64,000 nucleotides of DNA from Conchocele bisecta (Eukaryota > Mollusca > Bivalvia > Lucinida > Thyasiridae). This document shows positions 22,894 through 32,654 of this stretch, in pieces (position 1 is the first letter of the stretch; the number at the start of each line of letters is the position of its first letter). Location: assembly GCA_029237695.1 (NCBI GenBank), contig CM055277.1:40892242-40956241 (forward strand), in the 5' to 3' direction. Made by a program: the position numbers and the translations under genes. The notes beneath the pieces were generated by a model, which saw only the letters and a list, made by a program, of their open reading frames with translations, searched no databases and was not told the DNA's origin.

Positions 22894-23340
22894 TGGAACC
22901 GTATGAAAGACAGTTTATTCATTTATATTTCTCACTGTATCTCAGCACTTGATTTAAATAACCGAGATACCTGTAATAAGTATATGCCTATGTGTAATTT
23001 CCCGCAAAGAATTTGCAATGTAACTAGAATATACTTCGATTTTACTTGAATTTGGACGGTTCTTCATCGAACATATTCCATTCATATCAAAACACGCATA
23101 GTTGAATTAGCATGGCATATAAGTACATTAGTATAATACATATACATGATATATATGGAAGAAAACATAATACAAATGACAAAACAATGTCACCGGCATC
23201 CCTACAGACGCCTGACGGTGTGAATGGTCTACCTTTCGAATTCCTTTCTACCGCCATTGCCAATCCAGTAACTGTTGCATTTACTTCAGCAATGTCGCTG
23301 GCCAACTTCTGTTGCATAGAGGAATCTGTAACAGCAAAAT
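22894..23340. repeat. Exon-containing tandem duplication unit, copy 1
   Basis: Aligns with 27368-27860 in the same orientation (start TGGAACCGTATGA, shared ATATGCCTATGTG, GGACGGTTCTTCATCG against GAACGGTTCTTCATCG, and a homologous 93-bp exon at the far end). Divergence is clearly higher than in the large duplication, so this event is older. Confidence 0.8.
23233..23325 (-). CDS. Gene 2 stalk exon (93 bp)
   Basis: Acceptor TTGCTGTTACAG and donor GAAAG/GTAGACC, phase 1-1. The module is DSSMQQKLASDIAEVNATVT, then G-L-A-M-A-V-E-R-N-S-K. It carries an N-A-T sequon and a clear hydrophobic heptad pattern. Its closest relative is 27755-27847. It is the left-most exon of gene 2 that I can see; a C-terminal exon may be in the gap or too different to recognise. 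Confidence 0.75.
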
Positions 23341-23544
23341 GCCCATTGAATACATACTTCGTGCAGTATTATGTTCAGTTCACAGTGAGTTATTGTCATA
23401 TACTCATTGAACATATCAGTTGAAAACAGTGATACTAGTATAAAAAAGTATGGTCAACTTTGCTTTCCGTGTATTATGTGGTGTTAGCAATATCAGAATC
23501 ACCTGGGCGGTACTCGACATGAAAGGTCATCAAGGCAAAATCTA

Positions 23545-24081
23545 CTGTCTGTTTCACGAAAGCTGCCCAAATTGTACGGCTATATAAACAATTCAAAAAC
23601 AAGATTTCTTTTGATAATATTAAATTCAAGGAAAAATTAAGAATGAGCCTTCTTTTTATTTCGTGAAATTTGGTCAAATATTGATTTTATTGCGAAAAAA
23701 TAATTTCCTCATGTTAAATCCCCATAGACATCTTCACATGGGGAAATTTGTTTGAATTTTAGAAATACTGGACCGATTTTTAAACTTTAACTTTTGTTTT
23801 CTTAGTTAGATTATATCCAAGCTATCTAGTCAGGTTTCGGAGTCAATTTCCAAATGTTTTCGTTTTTGACTCCTCCCACACTTCCTTACCACTTTTTCCC
23901 CCATGTTAAATTCCCATAGACAAATCAATTTTTTGTAATAAAATCAATATTTGACCGAATTTCACGAAATAAAAAGAAGGATCATTCTTAAATTTTCCTT
24001 TAATTTAATATTACCGAAAATAATATTGTTTTTGAATTGTCTATATAGCCGTAAAATTTGGGCAGCTTTCGTAAAACAGAC
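23545..24081. mobile_element. MITE family 4 copy (CTGTCTGTTTCACGAAAG)
   Basis: A 537-bp element with long inverted repeats, CTGTCTGTTTCACGAAAGCT at the left and AGCTTTCGTAAAACAGAC at the right, with the arms matching for well over 150 bp. The best preserved sibling, 31209-31648, is flanked by TA on both sides, consistent with a Tc1/mariner-type target duplication. Confidence 0.8.
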
Positions 24082-24179
24082 TTTAGTGATTATGCACACT
24101 ATAGTCTATTTTTTACTCAACCAGTACAACCAGTACAACGCTAATGACTAGCGGATATCAACGTATAAAGATGTCATAC

Positions 24180-24272
24180 CGGCAGCGGAATTGGCGTGTA
24201 CAGACACCGTTAGGTTGGCCAACGTCCCATTGACGTGGCCGATAGCTCCCGCTAACTGATCCAGTCGCTTAT
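24180..24272 (-). CDS. Gene 2 stalk exon (93 bp), next to element A
   Basis: Acceptor CGCATTGCAG and donor GCCG/GTATGACATC, phase 1-1. The module DKRLDQLAGAIGHVNGTLAN continues with L-T-V-S-V-H-A-N-S-A-A and has two N-x-T sequons and the cleanest heptad spacing of all. Element A is inserted only 32 bases upstream of its 5' end (in transcription sense), where the branch point would be. The paralogue without the insertion is at 49410-49502. Confidence 0.8.
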
Positions 24273-24594
24273 CTGCAATGCGACAACGTGAAATAGACAG
24301 GCGTAGTAGTATATAGGGAGTCAAAATGATACCACCAAAGGTGGAAGCGTTATTGACCCTGGTTACAGCTCCCAACAGTATCGAAAAACGTGTTTTTGGC
24401 CAAATATGAAAAGTAGTCCCCAACAAAAAACAAATGTTGGCGTTGGGTGCCGCAATACAGGCAACAAAACCACCAGCGCAGGTGATATTATTCTGACTCC
24501 GATATTTCGAAAAAGAGAAAAAAAAAGGGGAAAAACTGGTACTTTTTGTGGGTGCTGGTACACACTTTTGTTTGTTGGATTTTTTTGGGGAAAG

Positions 24595-24930
24595 TTGTAT
24601 CCACATTTGGGACGAAACATCCACAATCGTACTACCACCTCCCAATTCGTATCCACATTTGGGACGAAACATCCACAATCGTTAACTACCACCTCCGCAA
24701 TTGTGGATACGAATTGCACACACACATCCCTTTTTGGGAAAGTTGTATCCACATTTGGGACGAAACATCCACAATCGTACTACCACCACCCAATTGTGGA
24801 TACGAATTGCACACACATCCCTTTTTGGGAAGTAGATGAAAAATTTGTCTCCCAAGAGGCAAACAGAAATGGCAGACGACACCCATCCACATTTTGGACG
24901 AAAACATCCACAATCGTACTACCACCCCAA
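24595..24930. repeat. Internal repeats in left arm of element A
   Basis: A motif ACATTTGGGACGAAACATCC followed by ACAATCGTACTACCACC recurs at about 24603, 24656, 24750 and 24890, alternating with GTGGATACGAATTGCACACA units. Its mirror image is at about 26660-26900 in the right arm, where one unit is missing; this explains why the right arm is about 100 bp shorter. Long open frames crossing this region on both strands come from the repeats. Confidence 0.8.
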
Positions 24931-24934
24931 ATAC

Positions 24935-25170
24935 AAGCCAACAATTTCTGGAATACCAAACCTGTTTTCCACATGGGATGCGCCCCGATTCCAGAATCGA
25001 TCCACACACGGGATCCCGAAGCAAGAAGGAGCCAACAACCACAAAAACATAGACCACAACAAAAGAGGGACCAAATAAACAAGCCAACAATTTCTGGAAT
25101 ACCAAAACCTGTTTTCCACATGGGATGCGCCCCGATTCCAGAATCGATCCACACCCGATTTTCCAAAATG
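24935..25170. repeat. Direct repeat of ~145 bp in left arm of element A
   Basis: AAGCCAACAATTTCTGGAAT followed by ACCTGTTTTCCACATGGGAT and GATTCCAGAATCGATCCACA occurs twice, about 145 bp apart (near 24935 and 25080). The mirrored pair is in the right arm at about 26405-26645. Confidence 0.8.
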
Positions 25171-25260
25171 GATCTGCCATCCAAAAACAATTTCTGTTTT
25201 CCACATCCACAATCGAACGCCCAATTGAAGATATGTTTCCCATTGGAATAGACAGACACA

Positions 25261-25631
25261 ATGCCATACAAGGAATGCGAAACATGCGGCAAGGGTTTCG
25301 ACAAACCCGCAAATCTTCGAAGGCACAGGGACCGCAAGAACCCGTGCAGGCCTCCCACGAGAGAGTGTCCGGATGTGGAGGGAAGTTTGCCACCTACAAG
25401 ACTCTCTGGCAACATCGCTCGAACAGGTGTCCCGAGGGGCCAGAAGATTGTTTTTCCAAAACAAACACGGAGGGTAGCAAGAAGAAGGCTGCGACCAGGA
25501 AGAGGATCCTGGTACTGGAGAGGAGGGTGGTAGAGTTGGAGGAGGAGGTGGCTAGACTGCGGGATGGAAAACCTCGCGAGGGAGCGAACATCGACAGCGA
25601 CGACGACGAGACCGATTGGACAGATATGTAG
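25261..25631 (+). pseudogene. Element A zinc-finger/coiled-coil protein, left-arm copy (one frameshift)
   Basis: Starts MPYKECETCGKGFDKPANL. Two fingers of C2HC type are visible: C6, C9, H22, C29 and C36, C39, H52, C57. A linker rich in K and T follows, then a leucine/valine heptad segment (RKRILVLERRVVELEEEVAR) and an acidic tail ending DSDDDETDWTDM; total about 123 residues. One base is missing near 25366-25374 relative to the right arm, shifting the frame between the two fingers. Fingers of this C-x2-C-x12-H-x4..6-C kind are common in large DNA viruses and virus-like elements. A DNA-binding role, perhaps at the element's own repeats, is inferred from the fingers plus a dimerising coil. Not assigned to a named family. 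Confidence 0.75.
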
Positions 25632-25683
25632 AGAGAGGTCGGGCTAGTGTGATTTCGGCTATTTTCTCCCAAGAGGCGACCAG

Positions 25684-26010
25684 AAATGATACCACCCATT
25701 TGTGTATTTGGGCGCATTTGGGAAAAGTGTAGAAAAAGATTCGCCTCCAAAGAGGCAAACAGAAATGATACCACCCATTTGTGTATTTGGACACATTTGG
25801 GAAAAGTGCAGGAGAAATTCGTCTCCCAAGAGGCAAACAGAAATAATACCACCCATTTGTGTATTTGGACACATTTGGAAAAAGTGTAGAAAATATTCGC
25901 CTCCAAAGAGGCAAACAGAAATGATACCACCCATTTGTGTATTTGGACACATTTGGAAAAAGTGCAGGAGAAAGTCGTCTCTCAAGAGGCAAACAGAAAT
26001 GATACCACCC
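25684..26010. repeat. 78-bp tandem array at the centre of element A
   Basis: Five units start with AAATGATACCACCCATTTGT (third unit AAATAATACC) at 25684, 25763, 25841, 25919 and 25997, a period of 78-79 bp. The motif AATGATACCACC is also present in the terminal inverted repeats of both element A and element B, so the array multiplies a terminal sequence at the axis of the palindrome. The period is a multiple of three, which keeps spurious frames open on both strands. Confidence 0.9.
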
Positions 26011-26056
26011 AATTGTACACATTCGGACTTTTGGGAAAGTCGAAGAAAAAATCGTC

Positions 26057-26321
26057 TCCTCTCCAGTACCAGGATCCTCTTCCTGGTCGCAGCCTTCTTC
26101 TTGCTACCCTCCGTGTTTGTTTTGGAAAAACAATTTTCTGGCCCCTCGGGACACCTGTTCGAGCGATGTTGCCAGAGAGTCTTGTAGGTGGCAAACTTCC
26201 CTCCACATCCGGGACACTCTCTCGTGGGAGGCCTGCACGGGTTCTTGCGGTCCCTGTGCCTTCGAAGATTTGCGGGTTTGTCGAAACCCTTGCCGCATGT
26301 TTCGCATTCCTTGTATGGCAT
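26057..26321 (-). pseudogene. Element A zinc-finger protein, right-arm copy (3' truncated)
   Basis: Mirror copy of 25261-25631. Here both fingers are in one frame, so this arm preserves the base missing in the left arm. Homology stops just after the L-E-R-R of the coiled coil at about 26057, where sequence related to the central array begins; the acidic tail is lost. Reading continues open into the array, but that extension has no relation to the left-arm product. Confidence 0.75.
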
Positions 26322-27593
26322 TGTGTCTGTCTATTCCAATGGGAAACATATCTTCAATTGGGCGTTCGATTGTGGATGTGGAAAACAGAAATTGTTTTTG
26401 GATGGCAGATCCATTTTGGAAAATCGGGTGTGGAACGATTCTGGAATCGGGGCGCATCCCATGTGGAAAACAGGTTTGGTATTCCAGAAATTGTTGGCTT
26501 GTATTTGGTCCCTCTTTTGTGTGGTCTATGTTTTTGTGGTTGTTGGCTCCTTCTTGCTTCGGGATCCCGTGTGTGGATCGATTCTGGAATCGGGGCGCAT
26601 CCCATGTGGAAAACAGGTTTGGTATTCCAGAAATTGTTGGCTTGTATTTGGGGTGTAGTTAGCGATTGTGGATGTTTTCGTCCAAAATGTGGATGGGTGT
26701 CGTCTGCCATTTCTGTTTGCCTCTTGGGAGACAAATTTTTCTTCTACTTCCCAAAAATGGATGTGTGTGCAATTCGTATCCACAATTGGGTGGTGGTAGT
26801 ACGATTGTGGATGTTTCGTCCCAAATGTGGATACGAATTGGGAGGTGGTAGTACGATTGTGGATGTTTACTCCCGATCCCAAATGTGGATACAACTTTCC
26901 CAAAAAAAATCCAACAAACAAAAGTGTGTACCAGCACCCACAAAAAGTACCACTGTTTCCCCTTTTTTTTCTCTTTTTCGAAATATCGGAGTCAGAATAA
27001 TATCACCTGCGCTGGAGGTTTTGTTGCCTGTATTGCGGCACCCAACGCCAACATTTGTTTTTTGTTGGGGACTACTTTTCATATTTGGCCAAAAACACGT
27101 TTTTCGATACTGTTGGGAGCTGTAACCAGGGTCAATAACGCTTCCACCTTTGGTGGTATCATTTTGACTCCCTATATACTACTGGCGTAATCACAGGTGT
27201 TTGAGAAGATGGTCATTGTCTTGGTGTCATGTGGGTATTTCGGTGGATTTTGGTAGATTTGGGTGGATTTCGTTGGTTTTGGATAATTTACATACTTTTG
27301 TGCAACTACTAATGCTCAAACATTACACACTACTGAAGGTGTCACTTGTTCCTGTCGCTCATCTACAATGGAACCGTATGAAACACATATTATATAGTTA
27401 CTTAGTTCTCTCAATGCATCTAATCACTTTAGGTAAATAGCCGAGTGAACCGGCAATACATATATGCCTATGTGCACTTTCCGCAAAGAAATGCTATGCA
27501 ACTAGAACATACTTGGATTTTACCTGAATTTGAACGGTTCTTCATCGGATATATTCCATTCAAATCAAACACACATAGTTCAATTAGCATGAT

Positions 27594-27677
27594 ATATCGA
27601 TGGTCTAGTAATATAAGGTCGTAACTGCTATGCTAAAGCATCGCACTTACGACCTTATGTTACTAGACCATCGATAT
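27594..27677. mobile_element. 84-bp palindromic insertion
   Basis: ATATCGATGGTCTAGTAA at the left is mirrored at the right (TTACTAGACCATCGATAT), and the arms continue through TAAGGTCGTAA against TTACGACCTTA around a short loop. The related block at 22894-23340 lacks it, so it is an insertion. It is shorter than the other MITEs here. Confidence 0.75.
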
Positions 27678-27754
27678 AAGCTCATTTGATTCTATACATA
27701 TATGTGGTAGACAACGGCAACAACAACCTTACAAAAAAGCCTGTCTGTGTGTAC

Positions 27755-27847
27755 CTTTCGAATTCATTTCAACCGTCGTTGCCAATCCTGTAACTGTTGC
27801 ATTTACTCCAGCAATGTCTCTGGCCAACTTCTGTTGCATAGATGAAT
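27755..27847 (-). CDS. Gene 2 stalk exon (93 bp)
   Basis: Acceptor GCTGTTACAG and donor GAAAG/GTACACACAG, phase 1-1. The module is DSSMQQKLARDIAGVNATVT, then G-L-A-T-T-V-E-M-N-S-K, with one N-A-T sequon. It is a clear duplicate of the exon at 23233-23325, differing at a handful of residues while keeping the frame and heptad hydrophobics. Confidence 0.75.
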
Positions 27848-28089
27848 CTGTAACAGCAACGTATACATGTAATACGTGAAACTCTTACCCACTGCTCACA
27901 GGTGGAAGACTCGGACCGATGACACCAATAAAATGTATATTAAAAAAATTCCATTACCCCACCCACTTGGTCTCGTACACTACCATATTATATTTATAAA
28001 TGTGAGAATCAATATGGCTATTATAGAAAGAGCCCTCTCTTTTCCGGCTCGCACAAACACAATAAACATCGATTACATGCATGACGTCT

Positions 28090-28750
28090 GTCTCTGGCAA
28101 TCAATAAAGGTATTAGGTGTGTGAATATACTCACTTCAAATGGCCGTTTCCAGCATTTATTCAGTTATTCGCATTTTGTATACCCCATCCAAAGCAAAGC
28201 GAAATTTGAGTGTACGAAAGAATCTCACACAGAATCGGAGGCCGTCCGGCGTGGATTATCGGTAATATTTGGCCGATAGCTGATCGCCAGTTCAAACTAA
28301 AGTCGTGCACCATGACCATATACATTAGAAACTCCAACCATACAAAGTTCGTCCAATTGTGATCGTTCACCGATCTAAAAAACACTTTTTTGTCTAATTT
28401 CGTTCATTATCTGGAACAGGGTCAATGCACTATCTTCCATAATACAGGCACCGAAGCGTCTATGTAAGAACATCTCTGATTGGCTAAACCTAAAAATAGA
28501 CGCGAGGACTTTCCCTTTTCAAGGTTTCAGGAAGACATAAGCTGATAGTACGCGAATCATGAATTGGTGGAGTTGTTCAGATTATTGACCCCTACACGTA
28601 AGCGGAAAATGGTAGCAGTTACCGTAGTGAAGTGGCTGTATAGAAATCTTCGTACGAACATTTTTGTCATACGAAGCTTCGTAAAACGGAGCGCCGGTGA
28701 TCAGAAGAACGTTACAAGACACACGACTTTCCACGACGAGCAATACTCGT
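28090..28750. other. Non-coding sequence
   Basis: No exon recognised. A small fragment of MITE family 1 (CGTACGAACATTTTTGTCAT) sits at about 28650-28690. Confidence 0.35.
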
Positions 28751-28752
28751 CA

Positions 28753-29020
28753 AACGTACCTGTAGCCGATTTCACCAAAATTGCTAAGCATACTTATCTA
28801 ACTAAGTACAATTTGAGGAAGTAATCAGTTTTTTTGTCCCATAATGCATTATTTCATAACGACTAACGGCTGAATATATTTGATGATTAAACGTATGCAT
28901 AATTATTATACTCAATTTATTACATTATCACAGCCAAAATGGCTGCGATAATGTAATAAATTCAGTCTAATAAAAATTAATAAATTTATCCCTAAATTGA
29001 AAATTTCTCCCTCAAAGTGT
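28753..29020. mobile_element. MITE family 3 copy
   Basis: Begins GTAGCCGATTTCACCAAAAT. The central palindrome TTATTACATTATCACAGCC with its complement is well preserved. The right end is cut by MITE family 1 sequence at about 29030-29150. Confidence 0.65.
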
Positions 29021-29342
29021 ATTTATTGATGAATTTACATTTATTGAGCATAGGCTGCATATTGTTTACAAGAAAACCTTGTTAACGTGAATTTACAGAC
29101 TTTTGCACCTATATACATTTTAGTCGTACGAAGTTTAGTACTGAAGGCCACCTGAATTGCCAGATGCTTTGTATTATATTATGTGTTTATCCTCAATAAA
29201 ACATGGTTTGACAGCACGTTAGAATGATTCTACAGTGCTGTCAAAACACTTTTAATGAGAAAAAAGGGAAATACAAAATAAACAGCAGGCAGCACCTTTT
29301 AATTCGTCATTTAAGGGTCATTGCGGTCGAGTATGCTTGTAC

Positions 29343-29450
29343 CTGCAGCCGAATTGACTTCTAAGGACATCGTGACGTTCGATAAGGTCACATTGAGGTC
29401 ACGAAGGTCAACTGCCAACAGATCCAGCTGCCGTCCAGCCACGACACCGA
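29343..29450 (-). CDS. Gene 2 stalk exon (108 bp)
   Basis: Acceptor GCATTTCAG and donor CTGCAG/GTACAAGC, phase 1-1, 108 bp. It encodes V-G-V-V-A-G-R-Q-L-D-L-L-A-V-D-L-R-D-L-N, then V-T-L-S-N-V-T-M-S-L and an N-S-A-A ending like that of the 24.2-kb exon. Two N-V-T sequons. Five residues longer at its N-terminal side than the 93-bp class. A family 1 MITE (29461-29688) begins 11 bases from its 5' end, so the splice acceptor lies right against a mobile element. Confidence 0.7.
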
Positions 29451-29460
29451 CTGAAATGCA

Positions 29461-29688
29461 GGGGCCCGCTTCACTAAACTTCGTACGACTAAAGTGTTCG
29501 CAAGTGCAAAATTATGATAGTTTGTAAATTTTACATCAACAACGTGTTCTTGTAAACAATTAGTGGATTTACAGTTATTTAGCATGCAGCCTATGCTCAA
29601 TAAATGTAAAGCCATCAATTGAACTTTCCTGACGATCCTAAATTTGCAATTACAAACAGTTTAGTACGACGCTTAGTGAAACGGCCCC
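29461..29688. mobile_element. MITE family 1 copy abutting a splice acceptor
   Basis: GGGGCCCGCTTCACTAAACT at the left and GACGCTTAGTGAAACGGCCC at the right. Another copy lies at 29756-29974 (GGGGCCCGTTTCACTAAAGT and GAATGTTAGTGAAACGGGCC). Confidence 0.8.
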
Positions 29689-30459
29689 CATATCAGTAAT
29701 TTCTTACATGCACAACACAGTAGCGTTTGAGTTTGTGTTCTTATTGTACACCCGGGGCCCGTTTCACTAAAGTTCATACGAAAATAGATGTTCGTACAAA
29801 GATTTTTAGAAATTTACTTCACACACAGTTTGACTGAAACTACCGTATTGCGCCGACATGTGCCGTTCAATGTATGTGCATGATTACTAAACATCGACTA
29901 TCGGCAACATTGATACATTTTGATTTTGCACTTACGAACTGCTTAGTCGTACGAATGTTAGTGAAACGGGCCTCTGGAGTGAACATAGTCCAAACGTGGC
30001 CCAAACGTAGGTCAAACGTGGTCTAAACGCGCATTTCCTGTATTCATATTAGGTTAATTAAATCGCATAATTCCCGTTTGCAACGGAGTTTCGTATCCAA
30101 TGAAAATGCCGTCTTTTTCATAACGTAGCATTTCATACAAAACCCATACGCATGCGCATTCAAACAAAAACGCAAACGTTGCACATGCGAAGTGATACAA
30201 AAACGGGTAAACGCTTCCGGTGAAAACGCTGATCATTTTCATCCGGGAAACGTTTCACCAGTTTGTATCACTGAGCATACGCAATGAAGATAAAACGGGA
30301 AGCGCACAGCAATCATACAAACTGGCATTCTGGCAAAAGTAGCGCACACGTGAGCCGGACGTGGGTTAAATCAAAACACGACGTGTAAACTCGGAACAAA
30401 AACTCGGACCTTACTGTACCGGTAATCTTCGAACCTTCAGTTTTTGAACCTCTTCAACA

Positions 30460-30662
30460 AGAGTCGTCGATGAACAATATTTGGCTCTAACATCAACGAC
30501 TATGGTCGACGACTAACGTTCACCGATGGTTAAAAGTGTTCAGTTGTTCAGTAGCCCACAGTGAAGTTGAAATAGCTTCAGAAATGGCTAGTAGGAAAGT
30601 TATTTCTCCAGGCTTAATCATACGAGTGAACGTTAGTCGTCGATGAACAATATTCGACTCTA
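30460..30662. repeat. Small foldback/direct repeat
   Basis: TCGTCGATGAACAATATT occurs at about 30464 and 30635 in direct orientation. CGACGACTAACGTTCAC (about 30508) and GTGAACGTTAGTCGTCG (about 30627) are inverted. Origin unknown. Confidence 0.55.
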
Positions 30663-30767
30663 CGGTGCTCTAAGTAATGCCTCATAGTGTACTCTACATT
30701 CATTAATAAGTAACGTGTGAAGATATTCATGCATGACATACATTTCACATTCCTTTCCACAGACTCG

Positions 30768-30833
30768 GACAATCCCGTCCCGTGAAGTTTAATCCAGCAA
30801 TGTATCCGGCCAACTGGTGCTGCATAGCACTAT
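30768..30833 (-). pseudogene. Decayed gene 2 stalk exon
   Basis: The minus strand shows D-S-A-M-Q-H-Q-L-A-G-Y-I-A-G-L-N-F-T-G, a match to the first half of the stalk module, but the acceptor AG has become GG (TTTCGG), the second half has no homology and reaches a stop, and no donor is visible. I read it as a dead exon duplicate lying between the live exons at 29.4 and 49.4 kb. Confidence 0.6.
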
Positions 30834-31208
30834 CCGAAACATGCAGACCGGCATGTGCTAATGTAGTTCTGAGTACATAACTCTAATTACATTCCATTAC
30901 ACTGCATTATATAAAGCGGAAAATGCTAATGCCAATGATACAAATGTGGAAATTATAATATGGCTCTATTAGTTGAGCATTTCTAGAGTCGACACACTGG
31001 ACGTACGCCATATGCTTTTGTCCATAAGAAGATGTTATGAGAAATAGTTACAGAAACTGTAATATTGTCTTTAAATGTCTATAAATGACGTCCAACGTTG
31101 ACGAAGTTTTCATAACAAAATAAGATTTACATTCACTATTCTCTGGCCAGACAAATGCACAATAATCCACTAATCAATGGTTTGGACATTAACTCCTAAT
31201 TTAGACTA

Positions 31209-31648
31209 CTGTCTGTTTCATTAAACCTGCCCAAATGTTGCGGCCATATAAACAATTCGATAATATTAAATTATATCAAAATTTAAGAATGGGCCTTCCT
31301 TTTATTTCGTGAAATTTGGTAAAATATTGATTATAATAAGAAAAATATGGAGTTTTCTAGGGGAATCTAACATGGGGGAAAAGGAAGTAGAGGAGTTGTG
31401 GGAGGAGTCAAAAAACAAAATACCTGGCTAAATAGCTTCGGAATGATCTAACTAAGAAAATAAAAGTATGGAGATTTAACATGAGGAAATTGTTTTAACG
31501 CAATAAAATCAATATTTGACCAAATTTCAGGAACTATAAAGAAGACGCATTCTTAAATTTTGATAAAATTTAATATTATCGAAAAACATATTGTTTTTGT
31601 ATTGTTTATATGGGCGTAAAATTTGGGCAGCTTTCGTGAAACAGACAG
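31209..31648. mobile_element. MITE family 4 copy with TA target duplication
   Basis: Ends CTGTCTGTTTCATTAAACCT and GCTTTCGTGAAACAGACAG, flanked by TA at 31207-31208 and 31649-31650. A further partial copy follows to about 31886. The sequence GATTTAAGCTCCAATACG is directly repeated at about 31657 and 31890, bracketing that partial copy. Confidence 0.8.
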
Positions 31649-32289
31649 TATATATGATTTAAGCTCCAATACGTATTTTAAAAATCAGTCCAGTATTTCT
31701 GAAATTCAAAATATTTAACATGGGGAAATTGTTTTAGCGCATTAAAATCAATATTTAACAAAAGTTCAGGAATTAAAAAAAAGGCTCATTCATAAATGTT
31801 GATAAAATTTAATGTTATCGAAAAAATATTGTTTTTGCTTTGCTTATATGGCCGTAAAATTTGGGCAGCTTTCGTGTAACAGACAGTAGGATTTAAGCTC
31901 CAATACGTGGGAATTATTATAAAAAACCATAGTTTTCTCAATATTTTACAGAACAAAGATACAATTATACATTTATATATATGAGCATGGCATGAGAAAT
32001 TTGCATAGTATATATACAACAAAAAAAACAGTATATTCAGCATTTGTGGCAGCTATTGGAGGAAAATGGTTTATGGGACTAGGAAGCAAAAAGGATCTTA
32101 CGCTAACGCATCTCTGTGGTTTTATCATGGCAGATATAGTATGCTGGGGACATGAGGGGTGTTTTTATTGTCTGTATGGCTAAACAGCGTAGTCCCTAAT
32201 CAGGTTTCGCGAATGCGCATGATGATCTGGGGCAACACTGGTTACATACCTCATAAACGTTATTTCTCCAACCACATCCACAAATATAG

Positions 32290-32320
32290 AAATATGAGAA
32301 AAAGGGGGGGGGGGGGTGAG
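32290..32320. repeat. Poly-G tract
   Basis: A short AAAAGG then G-homopolymer tract near 32302-32317, of low complexity and a likely site of sequencing uncertainty. Confidence 0.6.
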
Positions 32321-32654
32321 ATAAAGGAAAACTAAGTGATATGAGGAGAAAAAAATACAGGCCAAAAAAAAACGATACAAAAACCTGGTATGTCCCTATA
32401 AAATAAGAAGACTGAAATGGATGAAGACGTATAAGATAGATAAAAAAAGAGAAGGAATGAATGAATTTCCAGCCCGTGACAAGCAAGTGGTACATACATG
32501 TACGATTTGCCCTTACACATGATGCAGCCCCATGTCACTCGATGCTACGATTTAACATAGGGCTAAAACATGTTTTTCTTAATTTAGACGGTCCTGCTTA
32601 AACACACCCATATATGTATATACATATACCCATATATGTATATACATATATATA

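Larger units (their letters stand above)
24305..27183. mobile_element. Element A: 2.9-kb palindromic mobile element
   Basis: Starts AGTAGTATATAGGGAGTC and ends with the exact complement. The left arm (24305 to about 25534) is repeated in reverse complement as the right arm (about 26050-27183). A 5-bp target duplication GGCGT flanks it (24300-24304 and 27184-27188). The paralogous intron at 49524-49545 shows the empty site (GACAGGCTTAATCACAGG). Each arm carries a zinc-finger gene (25261-25631 and 26057-26321) and blocks of repeats. The asymmetric centre is a 78-bp tandem array. Its termini match element B at about 30 of the outer 32-33 bases. No transposase, integrase or polymerase is seen, so it is probably non-autonomous and mobilised by the same machinery as B. 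Confidence 0.9.
27368..27860. repeat. Exon-containing tandem duplication unit, copy 2
   Basis: Partner of 22894-23340. It carries the homologous stalk exon and, unlike copy 1, an 84-bp palindrome inserted at 27594-27677. Confidence 0.8.

Noticed and set aside
22344..22952. ORFs spanning the assembly gap
   Set aside because: They consist almost entirely of undetermined bases.
24406..25251. 281-codon frame in the left arm of element A
   Set aside because: Made of the internal ACATCCACAATCG repeats, with no domain. It has no intact counterpart on the mirrored arm.
25935..27125. Long open frame (396 codons, plus strand) through the right half of element A
   Set aside because: It runs antisense to the zinc-finger gene and through repeats of the palindrome. 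Equivalent frames appear on the opposite strand of the left arm. The composition reflects repeats, not a protein.
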